From the NCBI RefSeq assembly GCF_010183535.1, contig NC_071332.1, positions 12,524,001-12,588,000 of the forward strand: a stretch of 64,000 nt of DNA, given 5' to 3'. The DNA is from Caenorhabditis remanei. Taxonomy: Eukaryota > Nematoda > Chromadorea > Rhabditida > Rhabditidae. A program made the position numbers and the translations under genes. The notes beneath the pieces were generated by a model that worked only from the letters and a program-made list of their open reading frames with translations, did no database searches and was not told where the DNA came from. This document shows, in pieces, positions 47,201 to 59,300 of this stretch; within the stretch, counting starts at the first letter, position 1, and each line of letters begins with the position of its first letter.

Positions 47201-48434
47201 CATCACATCCAACTGGAAGACATTCTCCATCAACACAGATATCGTTGCTCTTGGAATCACACTTGGTTCCATCGACAACCTTATCAGCCCATTTGTAGTA
47301 AAAGTTTCCGGATTCTGGTTTGCAAACCAATTCACACCTGAAGACATGGATGCAATAGATCTTATGGAGCAGTCGGACTCACTTGTTCTTTCCCTTGTAT
47401 GGACTCCATTTGTGATAGTTTCCATCGAGAGCCTCATCGTTGAACTTAGAACATTGCTCGGCGCGGAAGTCAGTTCCGTCCTCACATGGCTCCAAGTTAC
47501 ACGAGATGTAACGGACAGAAGCGCCAGTGCAATCACCGCTGGAAATGAGAGGATTTGAGAATTTGAAATGTAGAGAAAGATAGGAATATTGTCGATTGGT
47601 GGGTTCAGGTCTAGAGAATTTGATTTCTCGAACAGAAATTCAAATGTGCAATTCGAATGAAAAATAGAATCTAAACGAATGAGAAGAGACAAAAATCATA
47701 CGATTTCTGAACGAAAGCAGAGTGAAAAAAAACTTAAGAGCGAGTAAAAAGTCTAGCTATCAGAGAACATAGAAAGGTCATATTCCGTTCAGTTTGCAAG
47801 AGACACAAAGACGAAAGTTAGGGCACTTGCAGTACTGCTTTCTGACCTTGCTTTCTATTAAGGAGAGAAGTATCGAAGTCTAGTCTAACCAGAAAACATA
47901 GGGAAATAGGATTGAGAAACACAATGAGGTAAGATCAGACCCAAATAAGAGCTCAGAGATAATAAACATGTTAGAATATCAGACCCGAATCACCCTAAAA
48001 TTAAAAATCTAGTTTCTTCCCATTCTTTCCCTACTCTTCCAAATTCGTAGCGACCCACGTTTCCAACTAACCTGCACTGTCTCTTCTCGAGTTGAACTCC
48101 TCCGCCACAACTACGAGAACACTCGTTCTCTGGAACCCATTGTCCCCAGTTGCCAGTTTCCTTTTGTCCAGATTTGTCCACAGTAACCGAAACGTCTCCG
48201 TCAACGTACACCTGATATGCCTGTCTCTTCATACGATGACTTGGTTCCCGCTCTGGTGGAGAGTTCGGGTGAAGGTATGGCTTCTGGAATAGAGAGTTTC
48301 AGATTTGAGGCTCAGATAAAGACTAAGAGGTTTCTTACCTGTGGAGCATTGCTACCAAAGAACGATGACAGAGAGAAGGCCCACGTTGGGACGGAGCACA
48401 GAAGAAGGGCTGCCGAGATGAGCAGCAACCTCAT
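35227..48434 (-). CDS. mig-6: Papilin (mig-6), long form; short form ends at 42466
   Basis: Eighteen exons: 48434-48339, 48283-48072, 47538-47383, 47337-47186, 47137-46381, 46254-46023, 45976-45855, 45810-44229, 44174-43394, 43274-43065, 42827-42474, 42062-41966, 41550-41422, 41372-41004, 40946-40868, 37023-36932, 36397-35818 and 35745-35227. All phases close to 2172 codons. In order they encode a signal peptide, a thrombospondin repeat (WGQWVPENECSRSCGGG), an ADAMTS-like Cys-rich/spacer region, six more thrombospondin-type repeats, 11 papilin cassettes (FGCCPDG...GC), 11 Kunitz domains with a polyQ linker, an Ig domain and a C-terminal PLAC domain. Papilin is a basement-membrane glycoprotein; C. 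elegans mig-6 (C37C3.6) guides distal tip cell migration. The short form reads through the exon 11 donor, adds Arg-Lys and stops (1553 residues, six Kunitz domains). Three opposite-strand genes lie in its 3.8-kb intron. Confidence 0.95.
37602..38343 (+). CDS. PTTG1IP-like (PSI-domain, single-pass) protein
   Basis: Two exons, 37602-37751 and 37966-38343, give 175 codons, close to vertebrate PTTG1IP (about 180). A signal peptide (RLLLFLFSTILISVCA) precedes a PSI-type Cys knot (YCRIG...CETCVGKGS, NCFWCGGKTKKCMPFD, VCWV). A transmembrane helix (IVIAICAGIIAVILIACL) runs into a Cys cluster (CYCCCKCK), and a basic charged coiled-coil tail ends RKAELEAYRMKYNIP, the family's most conserved block. PTTG1IP binds securin in vertebrates; function in worms is not known to me. 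An AATTTTCAG acceptor 3 nt before the ATG suggests trans-splicing. The whole gene lies inside a mig-6 intron on the opposite strand. Confidence 0.88.
38344..38789. other. Spacer inside the mig-6 intron
   Basis: This is non-coding sequence between two nested plus-strand genes. A TATATAAT box-like sequence near 38547-38556 lies about 240 bp before the transthyretin-like start and may belong to its promoter. Confidence 0.4.
38790..39307 (+). CDS. Transthyretin-like secreted protein (TTR family)
   Basis: Exons 38790-38940 and 39027-39307 give 143 codons, standard for nematode TTR proteins. A signal peptide (LLCISSIFLLFAASEA) is followed by the family pattern QSAGVKGVLMCGDKPLANTK, VKLYDDDTG, LDDLLAEGTTDSLGQFLLTG, then IYHDCDDGIKPCQRR and FNIGTINMQIE. 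These form a small beta-sandwich stabilised by a Cys pair. Members are secreted; a few bridge apoptotic cells to receptors, but most are uncharacterised. It is nested in the mig-6 intron, with its AATAAA at 39392-39397 just upstream of the next gene. Confidence 0.93.
39392..39397 (+). terminator. Poly(A) signal of the transthyretin-like gene
   Basis: AATAAA lies 85 bp after the TTR stop and 73 bp before the next gene's ATG. This close spacing is what one expects at an operon junction. Confidence 0.65.
39464..39465 (+). promoter_or_regulatory. Probable trans-splice acceptor before the EGF-type gene
   Basis: The sequence TTTTCAACCTACTAG ends at 39465, four bases before the ATG at 39470 and 68 bases after the upstream AATAAA. 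It supports starting the gene at 39470 rather than at the in-frame ATG at 39443, because the signal peptide then begins at residue 1. Confidence 0.5.
39470..40858 (+). CDS. EGF-like single-pass membrane protein
   Basis: Seven exons, 39470-39710, 39784-39899, 39951-40131, 40182-40357, 40415-40519, 40569-40639 and 40696-40858, close to 350 codons. A signal peptide (MYCLRLLLLSLFLFLTSATA) is followed by about four EGF-like modules (CRNGGIYAGGICHC, PCICESGWKGEMC, RCICNDGFEGDYC, CNCPDKFAGRRCEQC). A transmembrane helix (IICICVVALSVVAIFVCVG) then precedes a charged cytoplasmic tail of about 85 residues rich in Lys and Glu. It is likely a cell-surface protein of unknown function. It lies in the mig-6 intron on the other strand, and its stop is 9 bp from mig-6 exon 15 (40868-40946), so its 3' UTR must be antisense to that exon. 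Confidence 0.85.
42196..42201 (-). terminator. Poly(A) signal AATAAA for the short mig-6 transcript
   Basis: A canonical minus-strand AATAAA lies about 265 bp beyond the read-through stop at 42466-42468 and before the next long-form exon (42062). It fits 3'-end formation of the short isoform. Confidence 0.5.
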
Positions 48435-51400
48435 GGTGTGACGTCTGTAGTTACGGATTCCAATACTATATCACTAACTTGATGGTAATAGAAGCGAGAT
48501 GTTAGTGAGAGAGGAGCACACCACTCTGAAGGTATTTTAGTAAGATTTTAGAAGAAGAAAAAGGGAAGAAGAAGAAGAAGAAAGAAGAGAAGAGAAAAGG
48601 GAAACTGAAAAACAAAGAGATGGAAGTTGTGTTTTATAGTTGTGTACCGTAACCTAAATAGCTGGAATTTACTGAAAAATTTTTGAAATTGGCAGTGATC
48701 TAGTAGTGAGAAAAGAGGAAATTGGCCGAAATTTGAAACACACGAAAACGTAGAAGACAACAGAAGTAGGAGAAGAACATGCTCCAAGTTCTTCTCATCT
48801 CTCACTTTTTTGTTGGAGCGATGCAACAAGGACTCCTCCTCTTCTTCTTCTTCTTTCTCTTCAAAGAGGACTATCAAGAGTGTGTAATATATGAAAACGA
48901 GAGATGATAGTGGGGGTTAACGGGGTCGAATGTCGAGAGAGAAATACTCGAAGAGGAGACTAATGTTTGAGTCTGATAGGAGAAGAACCATTAGAAAAGG
49001 TTCCATCTTAGAAAAAGAGACTCAGGTCATTTGTGATAAGAACGGAGTAGAGGAAAAGACCAAATTAGTCCACGAGAGCAAATGAGGAGGTCTCTTACAC
49101 TGATCCTCCCTGTTCTGGTCTGAGGCGTCGTGGCGAAAAAGGGGAGGAGCTACCAGCTGGAGAAGCCCCCTTCGATCTGAAGCCACGCCCCCTAATGAGT
49201 AATCGATGAGAGAGTGGAGTCTTCTTCTCTGCTTCTTCTTCTCACACATCTGAGAACCTTCGAGATACGGAGAAAAAGATTTATGCGTTTATACAGGACC
49301 CCGTCGTAAGGTCAACTCTACCCGCCAGACGTGTGTCTTCTAAATGTTGCTCTCCGCGAAGAAAGAGTTTTCGATATCAAAGAGGAAAGGTTTTTGAACA
49401 GAAAAAGGATCAATCAAGATCAGAGAGGGAATGAAAAATGGTTGATTGACATTTCTTTGTCACAAACACACAACTCATCATCTTGACCAGGAGGGCTTCT
49501 CACATTTCGGAAATGTGTTGTGTTCCATGTTGTTGATGGATGGCAGACGGGTGAAAATGGCTCCGGAAGTCTCAACGGCAGAAATCCAGAGAATGTTTAT
49601 TTTCAGAAACAAAACAAAAACTATGGTTTGATTATGAAGGTGTTGAGAATCGGTTTAGACGAGCAATGGTTTTTTGATAAATGTTTATAAACATTATGCT
49701 CTGGATATACAAAAATGAAGCAAACAGGAAACAGAATGCATCAAAAATCACTTCTGAGTGTGGAGTAATTGTCCCAGAACAAACTTGGAATGAGTTTAAG
49801 ATATGGATCATTAGAAATGGGATTGGAGTCTGTCATGAGTTGGGCTTGAATACATTTCGATTAATTGAAGAATTCTACTGCAACTTTTAGGTATTGCATA
49901 TATTTGGAATTAATGATCTGGGTTTGTCATGAACTAGAATCGGAACATAGTTATCCGCTCGGCGACTTACATAATAGGCTCTGTCTTTCTTTCATTCATA
50001 AGTACCCCTGAAATATTTTATATCGATATATCTTTTTTGAAGTTTAGGATTCTTCTTTTCGAAGAAGTACATCAGTATATTCAGTCCGAATAGGCACCTG
50101 TTACATTGAAATTTTGAAGCATGTCTAATTGAATTACTTTTGCACTACCGTCTGAATTGACCTCGATGAAACTTTTCTGTCTAGACTAGACGCATAAGAT
50201 AAATGAATTTTTAACTAGGCTCGTTCGAGACGGTTGTAAATCTTAATACACTTCTAGCATCCACATTCCTGGATATATGAAAAGATATTTGAGATTTGGA
50301 GCAAGATTGCTCATGATAAAAGTCTTGGCAAAAAAAACTGGCTGCACGCCAGAGGATAAGTGTCGGACACGATTGCTCACGGATCGAACTTTACAACCTT
50401 GAGTCTTAAAATAGATTCAGAAATATACGATTTTCTGCGTTTCAAGGTACTCATCTCACTGCGTCATAGTTTGAATGCTTAGTCTGATACAGTGTTTCTC
50501 TAGACACTTTTTTCTGTCAGTCAGTTTGTAATCCTTTTAAACTCAATTTCAATGTCTACTTCACTTTCTCTTCTTACCCTTTCTCGATCCTTTCTCTTAT
50601 GAACATTTGAACTCTGAAAAGTACAAGTAGATGGTACCATGAACACCTGCCTCTTTCGAAATTTCACTTCATTCGAACCTTTTTTCTCCTCCATTTGTCT
50701 GGTACCAATCGCAGCTGCACTGCTCTTTTTTCTAAATCGTATAGCGACTATACACTCGATTTGGACACGGAAAAAAGTACGCAGCTGTCGTCTTCTTCAT
50801 CTAGAATCCAGTACTTGTTTAACCTCATCACAGCTGCATCTTCTTCCCACCTGTGAGTATGGTGCTATGAAGTGCTAGGAGATGATCAAAATGATATAGA
50901 AAACATTAATCAAGTTGAGTCGCGCCTTCTCATCTGTGTAACATTCAAGCTTTGAGCACTTGGAGCACGGAAAATGGATGAAGAAAAAAACGGTTCGTTT
51001 AGCCGAGAGGCTCCGTGCCGCCACTTCATCATCTAAGTTGTGATGCCACGTGTTGTAAAGTGCATCCACAAACACGTTGGATTTGTTGTTATTGTTGGGG
51101 TTGGGGAGGGTGCCCCCACTTTGTTCTTCTAATGTCTTCTTCGTCTTCTACCAAAAGTATAAACACAAAAGAAGGGGTCAAATGGGTCACATTTCTCAAA
51201 AAGAGGCGATCAGTTTATGATCGGAAACGGGGCTGAATGGTCGAAGAAAATGAGAAAAAGCCGTTTTTGTGGCCTCTTTTGAAATGTGAGAGAGCGCGAG
51301 CCCTATCGTAAAACTTTTAGAGCTTCACACAGATGGTCGAGAGGCCGAAGGGTGATAAAAAATGAGATAGGGGGTCCAACGAATGTTGCAGATGGAACCA

Positions 51401-53389
51401 TTTGGAAGTTGGGACAATCGATGATAGGGGTTTCGTGGTTTCCAGTTTCAGAAACACTTTTTACATTTTTGGAGCTAGATGCATCAACATATCCCTAGTT
51501 TGAGATGCTGCTTTCCATCGTGTTTTTTTTCTAGTTATGGTAGGTTCCATTTGTAATCAATATCTAAAATCCCGCGTCATTGTCTTAAGGGCAAGTTGAG
51601 GCCTAATAAGGACAAAGTAATAAAAGCTCTACATATTTTATCTTTGAAATGCTAAAAAGGGCCGAATAACAGGTGATGTGCTTTTATGAGTTTCGAACGG
51701 GTGGCGCAGATCGTAGTGGGAGAAACGGAAAAAGCGTCTTTATAACTGAAATGAATACTGAGGAGTACGATAATCTTTAGGGGTACTGTAGGGGTACAGC
51801 TTGTTAAATCCTAAAGATAAGTAGGATTATTCTAATTCGAGGAACTTTAACCGGAGCCTGGTCAAATAGTTTGAAGAGTCTTTGCAATGAAAAATATTCA
51901 AAAGTATCTAGATCTGAGAAACCAAAAAATGGATCCTGAAGACCTTTTCTGTATTTTTATCCTTCTGGAAACACTAGGATTCTATAGCTTGGTTCCACTG
52001 AATCTGGAAAAATTGTGAGGATTGAGGAGATGAAGAAAAATAGAAATAGTCAACATTCTCTAGATAGATCTAATGTTGACCACCTCGCCCCGAAAGTTCA
52101 AGTTTATTCGAATGATTTTATCACTAGAATTCTACTTTTGTCTGAAACATGGAGAAGATCTAGACTAATCACATGTCCTCGGTATGCTCCGCGGGTTTCA
52201 TAAGATCTATCATCATTTTACAACTCTTCTCCCCCTCCGAACACCGAGTTTCTCTTTGACATAAGATCAAAGAATCTTCTCTTTGGCCACACACATGTTT
52301 TGAAACGTCTTCCTCTTCAAACCGCCATCAATCACTTTTATCAAAAAGTGTCACAATAAGAGAAGCTCATTCAATTTCAATCAGTTACACGTGTCCCATC
52401 TCACTCTCTCTCATTCCAGGATCAACCTGAATGAAGGTGGATGAGATGAGTCAGCGTGAAGAAGATGAAGCAGAAGAAGCAGAAGGTGAAGAAGAAGAAG
52501 ATCGAGCAGATAGCACAATTATTTATGGAGGTGACAGGCGCGAGCAGGCGGCCTCAATCCAACCTTTCGCAGATTAATGGCTGGTGGTGGAGAGGGGAGA
52601 AAGAAGAAGTTGTAAGCCGCCAGAAGGCTGTCTTGGACTTTCTTTTTGCAACACACAGGGCCACTTGGTGTCTCCAGATACACACACAAAAGAGAACTAA
52701 TCGAAAAAGAGAAACGAAGAGATGCCAATCGGAAGGAGGGATCATTGACGTTTTGATATTTCATGGAGTGTTGGAAACGGGTGTCACTTCTTGGAATTGG
52801 TATGAATGTTCCTGCTATTCAAAACGTTCAGAAATTGTGGAAAGAAGAATATTTATGAACCAATAGATGCGGTAGATTCACTTCTGCTTAATCTCCTTAC
52901 TACTGTATTCTTTCTGACGAATTTTGAATGACTTCAAACGGCTTCACTGCTTGAAGATACTGAAAAATCTATGTTTTACCTCGGAATCAGTGACAATTAC
53001 TACTTTTCAAACTTGTTTCTTCCTGTGCTTTCCCTATTTTTTAGTGTAAACAGAATGTGGGCTTCGAATCTTCAGCCCGAGTGTAACCGCAGTTGACCGG
53101 GCGCAAAAAGTGCGCGTATCTCCGCACCGCCTGTCTGTCAGCTAGCATCTTCAAGGTGGCTGGCACTATGCCAAGTTGTTAGTGCAAAGTTTATAAGTTC
53201 TTGTTGCGGTAAACATTTGGAGCCTTCGTTTCGATGACATCATTTAAAGGATTGGAAGCTGTAAAAATGTTCATCGCGAAATAAAAGATTATGCAAACAA
53301 ACTTGTTTAGAAAGGCACAATAAATACAACACAGAAAATTAACTTGGAACAATAACTATAACATTTTTCAAGAAACAAGAGAGCTCAGA
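48435..53389. other. Long stretch upstream of mig-6, no supported gene
   Basis: It should contain the mig-6 promoter. An acidic open frame at 52431-52577 (+), just after a TTCCAG site, is noted under findings. Otherwise I see only short open frames without motifs. 53040-53190 is relatively GC-rich and may be a repeat remnant. Confidence 0.45.
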
Positions 53390-56300
53390 TCACTTCTGCT
53401 CGACTTTTTTGAACCAACGACGGCAGACGATTCCGTTGTTCTCCATTTTCATCACCAATTGATTCTGGTCGTCGATTGTGTAGAAGTACGTTTCTGCGCT
53501 TGTCTCAGGCTCGTTGAGACGAATGTGATGCTCCGAAAGAACTTCATCTTTGAAGTCGAACGTGATCTGAAAAAAGGTATTTAGAATATTCAATCAGGAA
53601 GTAGGTAAATATATATCACGATGGTAGTTATTTTTTATCATCTCCGGCACCAGACTATTATTCTGGAACCAGTTGTCATGAACATTCAACAGCTTTCATG
53701 CAAGAAGCTATGAAATGGGAAGATTTAACAGTTCCGCAAAAAAGGTTGTAAGAATAAACCGAATTCCTCCCGGTCTTACTTTTTCAACTCTAATGTATCG
53801 CAGATCAAGGTTTAAACATTAAGTGCTTTGATTCTACACTGCTCCACATAATGATACGATCAGCACTCAAAAGTTCGAGAACATCAAATTTTTCGAAATT
53901 TTCAAAAATCGTAAAATGTACAAATACCATATCCAGTAAGTCCATAAAAGTAAGGAGTTTCAAAATTTTGAGAAATTGGAGCCATACGAGAAAAATCGAA
54001 TTTTGTGAAAATCGCTGTTTTTCAATTCCACATAATGATACGATCAGCTGACAGAAGTTGACTGAAACCGTCCAAACTTATGTAAAAGTAATCTTTCAGT
54101 CGATTTTCAGATCAAACAAGCATTCTAAAACTCAAATTCTGTGAAAATTTCAAGCTCGTCCATTTTTTAATGAGCAGGTGTCAAACTTGAATTGGTAATG
54201 CATTAAATGACAGAATTGCCAGTTTTGAGGTCATGAAAATGATTTTTTTCCTAAAACACTTAGAAATTCAGATAGACAGTGATTTTTTACACATCTGACA
54301 TCAAGTTTCTACTTCTCTCGCGTTTTTAAAGAAAGTGAGAACTGATTTCAGGATGGCCAGTTAACACCAGTGAGGGGAAGAAGGTGGCGTTTGGGTTCTT
54401 GCGGGCCTTTAACTCGAATTTTATGTTTGACCTCTTGATGAAACTGACCAAGAATAAAACTTTAATCATTTATTTAGGCAAAAAAGGTGAGTGGAATGTT
54501 TGGGGAACAAGTAATTGAACATTCATTCGTTCACACACTTAATTAAAATAACGCCCGAAGAATCCCTGGATGATTGACTGTTTATGAGGCAGGACAGTTA
54601 GAGGACAACTTTCCATTTTTTAAACAAACTTTTAACAGTCAAAAATTTATTTATTTATTTTAATTCGATATGAAGGGCAAGGAGCCACTGATACAACCGA
54701 AGTGGATTCAAAAAGATAAATAAATATTTGATGGGCCGATTCTGGAGGACGCAAAATTAGGTGGTAAAAAACTATTTTTCCCTTTGGAAGTAGTAAAAAA
54801 GAGAAAAATAGTTTTGCCCTTTTTTTGCTACCTCGTGAATAGGCCAAAAACGAGAGAGGGAGCGGGGAGACAAGTAGAAACATTAATAGTTGAGGGGAGA
54901 AAGAGTTAGATACTTAGACAAATCAACATGTTTCAAGTTAGTTTTAAACGAACGGGAGGAGGATTTAACCGGGAAAGAAGAAACGGGTAGAGAGTTCCAA
55001 CAGTTTAAAGTACGGTTGGTCAAGAACTGGGAGCTGGATTTGTTACTATTTTTGATATTACAACGCAAATAAAATGGGTGTCTTCTTAGAGATTTAACAG
55101 ATGGAATAAATGTAAATAAGGCATTTGCACAATAGATCTCTCTGCTGATAATTGATTTATATATGAATACCAAATCGAAAACTAATCTTCTGAGCTCCAG
55201 AGAGTCCAGTCCACATATATCCAGAGCGTTGAAATAGGATGTATATTCTATTCCAAACTTTTTGAAAATTCGATGAACAAATGACTTCTGAATAGATTCA
55301 ATCTTCCGAATGTGAAGTTTGAGATAGGGCGAGAAAATGGTACATCCATACTCCAAGATAGGTCGAATATATATAATATAACATCTAATAAACACTTCCA
55401 TAGTCGAATTCTTGAGAATATTGAAAAGCATATTCACTCTGAATTGAGATCTCCTTAAAATAATATTGACATGATGTGTAAATGACAGGTCGTCCGAAAA
55501 GAATATTCCTAGATCTCGAATATGCCTGACAAAAGGGAGTTTCAAACCTGAGATTTGAAAATCGGGGGAAGTTCTGAGTTTCAGGTTGCGAGAAGAGAAT
55601 CTGAACTCTATGACTTCACATTTGTTAGGCGCAACTGTCATTTGCCACTTAGAGCACCATTCTGATATAGTGTTTAAATCATCTCGTAATAGGTTGGCAT
55701 GAGGTGAGAAGAGTTTTAAATCATCCGCGAACATTAATAAATTAGAATCCACGTTGTCACTGATATCGTTGATGTATAAAAGGAAGAGAAGAGGCCCAAG
55801 GACGGAGCCTTGAGGAACTCCACTAATTACATCCATAGGTTTGGAATAAGTCCCATTTAGAGAAATCACCTGAATACGATTGGTTAGAAACATAGATAAC
55901 CAGCGCAGGAGGTTGCCGTGAACACCATATCCTTCCAGTTTGGTCAATAATTTGTTGTGCGGAACTTTGTCAAACGCTTTGCTGAAATCAATGTAGATGG
56001 CATAGTTGGCTTTGTGATTTTCCAGATCATGTAACAGAGTGCCTTGATAATGTATAAGTTGAGACTCGCAACTGCGGTTAGCACGGAAACCGTATTGACT
56101 CCCATTCAATAAACTGTTGACATTCAGGTGTTGGACTAACACTCTTCTCAGAATAGTTTCCATAGTTTTACATACACTGGACGTAAGGGCAATTGGCCTG
56201 TAGTTATTGCAGTCAGATCTGAGGCCTTTTTTATGCAGCGGTACAACAATGGCTTTTTTCCAGATATGAGGTATGTTGCCCGTTGCCAGTGATTTGTTGT

Positions 56301-59300
56301 AAATTAATGTAAGTGGGAGCGCAATGGCGGTGGCAACTTTCTTCAAAAATATAGCAGGGATCTGGTCCGGAGTTCGATTATGTCTGGGCTTGAGCTTTGC
56401 CAACACAGCTTCCACTATATACGGTTCGAATTCGTAGCCATCGATAATAGAGTTGAACCTTGGTTTGAAGAATGGAACATTTCCATCATCATGCGTAAAC
56501 ACTTCCGAAAACTTGTCAGCAAACAGCTCCGCTTTGGTTATGTCATCACAGATAATTTCACCATTGTTCTTGATGATACCGACCTCATGAAATGGTTTCA
56601 TGTGGTCTTTCATAAATCTGAAGAAGGTTTTGGATGAACCAGTAGTAAGCTTTTTCTCAAGTTCCGATGTATCATAATCAGTGAGGGATTTTTTCAATAA
56701 AGCACTAATGGCCTTGTAACGTTCAGAGTTACCCTCATTCCTCCATATATATAGCTTCAACTTTTGTAACCGTCTAACTTCAGCAGGATACTTCTTCCGT
56801 AAGACATTTCGGGTGACAGTGGGTACATAAGTATTGATAAGGTTAGTGGTGACCTCCAGTAATTGACTGTACATCTCCTCGACCGATAGTTCCCGAAATA
56901 TAGAGTTCCAGTTCATATTGCTCAGTACAAAGTTGATACTATCATAATCCGCTTTCCGGAAATTAAGCAATGTTTTATGATTGGGTAGTTTCTTTAGCGA
57001 TAAATTCAGGGTTGCTCTTATCAACTTGTGATCGCTGAATAATTCCCCTACCACCACTTCACGTACACTCGGAGTATTAGTCAGCAATAAATCAAGTATA
57101 TGGTCTGGATTGAGGCGGGTGGGAGAGTGGACGTGTTGACATAATCCATTCCGAAGTACAAAGCTTAAAAACTCATTGCACTTGCTGTCCGATGCCGTCA
57201 TACTCGACCAATCTATGTGTGGCATATTAAAGTCACCAGTGATAATAGTCTGTTTGTGGGTAGACAATAAGAACTCCAGCGCTTCAATGATTGGACCGAT
57301 ATCAGAACTATGATTGGCGTGATAACATGATATAATACGGGTTGACTTCCCATTGATAAATACATCCACAGCAATAATTTCGACAGCACTTAAGGCTTCT
57401 GGAATAGTAATAAGAGAGCATCTCACAGATTTTGATATAAGTAGGGCCACGCCACCACCATGTCGTGTTCTATCCTTGCGGAAAACGGTGAACATGTTGT
57501 CAAGGGACAAAATAGCATCGGGAAAGGTATCGTTCAGTTTGGTTTCTGTGAGTGCAATGACGTCAAATGAATAGAAAGAAGCAAGATAATTCAGATAGGA
57601 TATTTTATTGGAGATAGCGAAGCAGTTGGCATAAGCTAATGAGCAGGGCTTGCCTTTTGCTCTCTGATTTCCCAAGCCCATGGCACCTGATCTTTTTTGT
57701 AGGTTATCTTGACAACTTCCAGATTTCGAACGGTGTAAATTCTTTGCTTTTCCTGATTGTTCAGTTCGATGGCTTTCTTCCAAGCATTCCGATACTTGAT
57801 CAATTCCGGCTTTGACAGATCCGGTCGAATGGAGGCATTTTTGCAGAATGTTACCTCCGCCTTGCGTTTTTCGAAGGTTGCCAGGACCTTGTTTGCGTCC
57901 GCCGCCGAGCTCCATGACAGCTTTAAAAGCGGAGGCCCTGTTTTTTGGGCCAGACGAAAAACCGAAGATGCAGAGGTGACATTGCAAGCTTCAGTCAGTG
58001 CTGAACACGTGTCCATATCGGTATTCGGGTCATTCAATAATTTGGAGTTTTTGATAATAACAGAATGCTTGCGTTCCTCCAAGGAGTTTGCCAATTGAGC
58101 CGCCTTAATGAGAGCCACTTGAGTGGCTGGAGCTTGAATAGATTTAGCCAGAATACTGGCATACGATTTCTCATCAACCTTGTTGATGGTAGAGGGTGAC
58201 TGGACTTTCTCAACAAGGTTGCCCATAATATTCTCCAACTTGACAATTTTATCATTCAACACTTTGTTCTGCGAGAGCAGCGACAAATTCTGTTTGTGGA
58301 TCTCGGTTAGCGCGCTCGCCATACACTTGATCACTACGAGGAGTTCACTGGGTGAATCCGGGTTCTTCGACTTGAGGTCCAAAAGAATAGACGGGTCAAA
58401 CAGACCGTTATCCAACGTAAAAACAGCAGAGTCATCCATATTGGCAGAGAAAGATACGGATTTAGACCGCTTGCGATCGATTTCCGGAGATGGAAATCTT
58501 TTAGAAACGCCTAGTTTTCTTTTGAAACTTCAAAAATCACTCGAAACAAAATCTCGTAGTGTCCGGATAAATTTCAAATTTGTCCAAATCGTTTGGGTGA
58601 AATCTCTAGTCTTCCCGAATTAAATAACTTGTAAATAAATGATTAAAGTTTCATTCTTGGTCAGTTTCATCAAGAGGTCAAACATAAAATTCGAGTTAAA
58701 GGCCCGCAAGAACCCAAACGCCACCTTCTTCCCCTCACTGGTGTTAACTGGCCATCCTGAAATCAGTTCTCACTTTCTTTAAAAACGCGAGAGAAGTAGA
58801 AACTTGATGTCAGATGAGTAAAACTTCACTGTTTATCTCAATTTCTAAGTGTTTCAGGAAAAAAATCATTTTCATGAGCTCAAAACTGGCAATTCTGTCA
58901 TTTAATGCATTACCAATTCAAGTTTGACACCTGATCATTAAAAATGGACGAGCTTGAAATTTTCACAGAATTTGAGTTTTAGAATGCTTGTTTGATCTGA
59001 AAATCGACTGAAAGATTACTTTTACATAAGTTTGGACGGTTTCAGTCAACTTCTGTCAGCTGATCGTATCATTATGTGGAATTGAAAAACAGCGATTTTC
59101 ACAAAATTCGATTTTTCTCGTATGGCTCCAATTTCTCAAAATTTTGATACCCCTTACTTTTATGGACTTACTGGATATGGTATTTGTACATTTCACAATT
59201 TTTGAAAATTTCGAAAAATTTGATGTTCTCGAACTTTTGAGTGCTGATCGTATCATTATGTGGAGCACTGTATAGTTACAATTGTTTCGGCAATTACTAA

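Larger units (their letters stand above)
54645..58632 (-). mobile_element. CR1/Jockey-type LINE, apparently full-length in coding
   Basis: Minus-strand ORF1 (58439-57636) and ORF2 (57681-54883) are followed by a short 3' UTR ending in an AAATAAATAAATAAAT tail (54662-54645), as in CR1-like elements. The 5' end is taken as the edge of the inverted repeat but is not certain, and no clear target-site duplication was found. Confidence 0.75.
53837..59270. mobile_element. Composite TIR element of Tc1/mariner type carrying a LINE
   Basis: The two ends are long inverted copies of each other (about 637 bp each), bounded on both sides by TA. The termini read CACTGCTCCACATAATG (left) and CAGTGCTCCACATAATG (right, complement), and CAGTG is the Tc1-family end. 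No transposase is visible; the 4.2-kb interior is a two-ORF non-LTR retrotransposon on the minus strand. It is inserted in the second intron of the fatty-acid-binding protein gene. The simplest reading is a non-autonomous Tc3-like element into which a LINE inserted. Confidence 0.8.

Noticed and set aside
53851..54051. Twin ORFs of 66-70 codons in the inverted repeats (53851-54051 and 59056-59268)
   Set aside because: They are the same repeat read twice, unrelated to any transposase motif.
57682..57987. Upstream 102-codon extension of LINE ORF2
   Set aside because: It starts at a non-ATG codon and simply overlaps ORF1 in another frame; the endonuclease begins only after the ATG at 57681.
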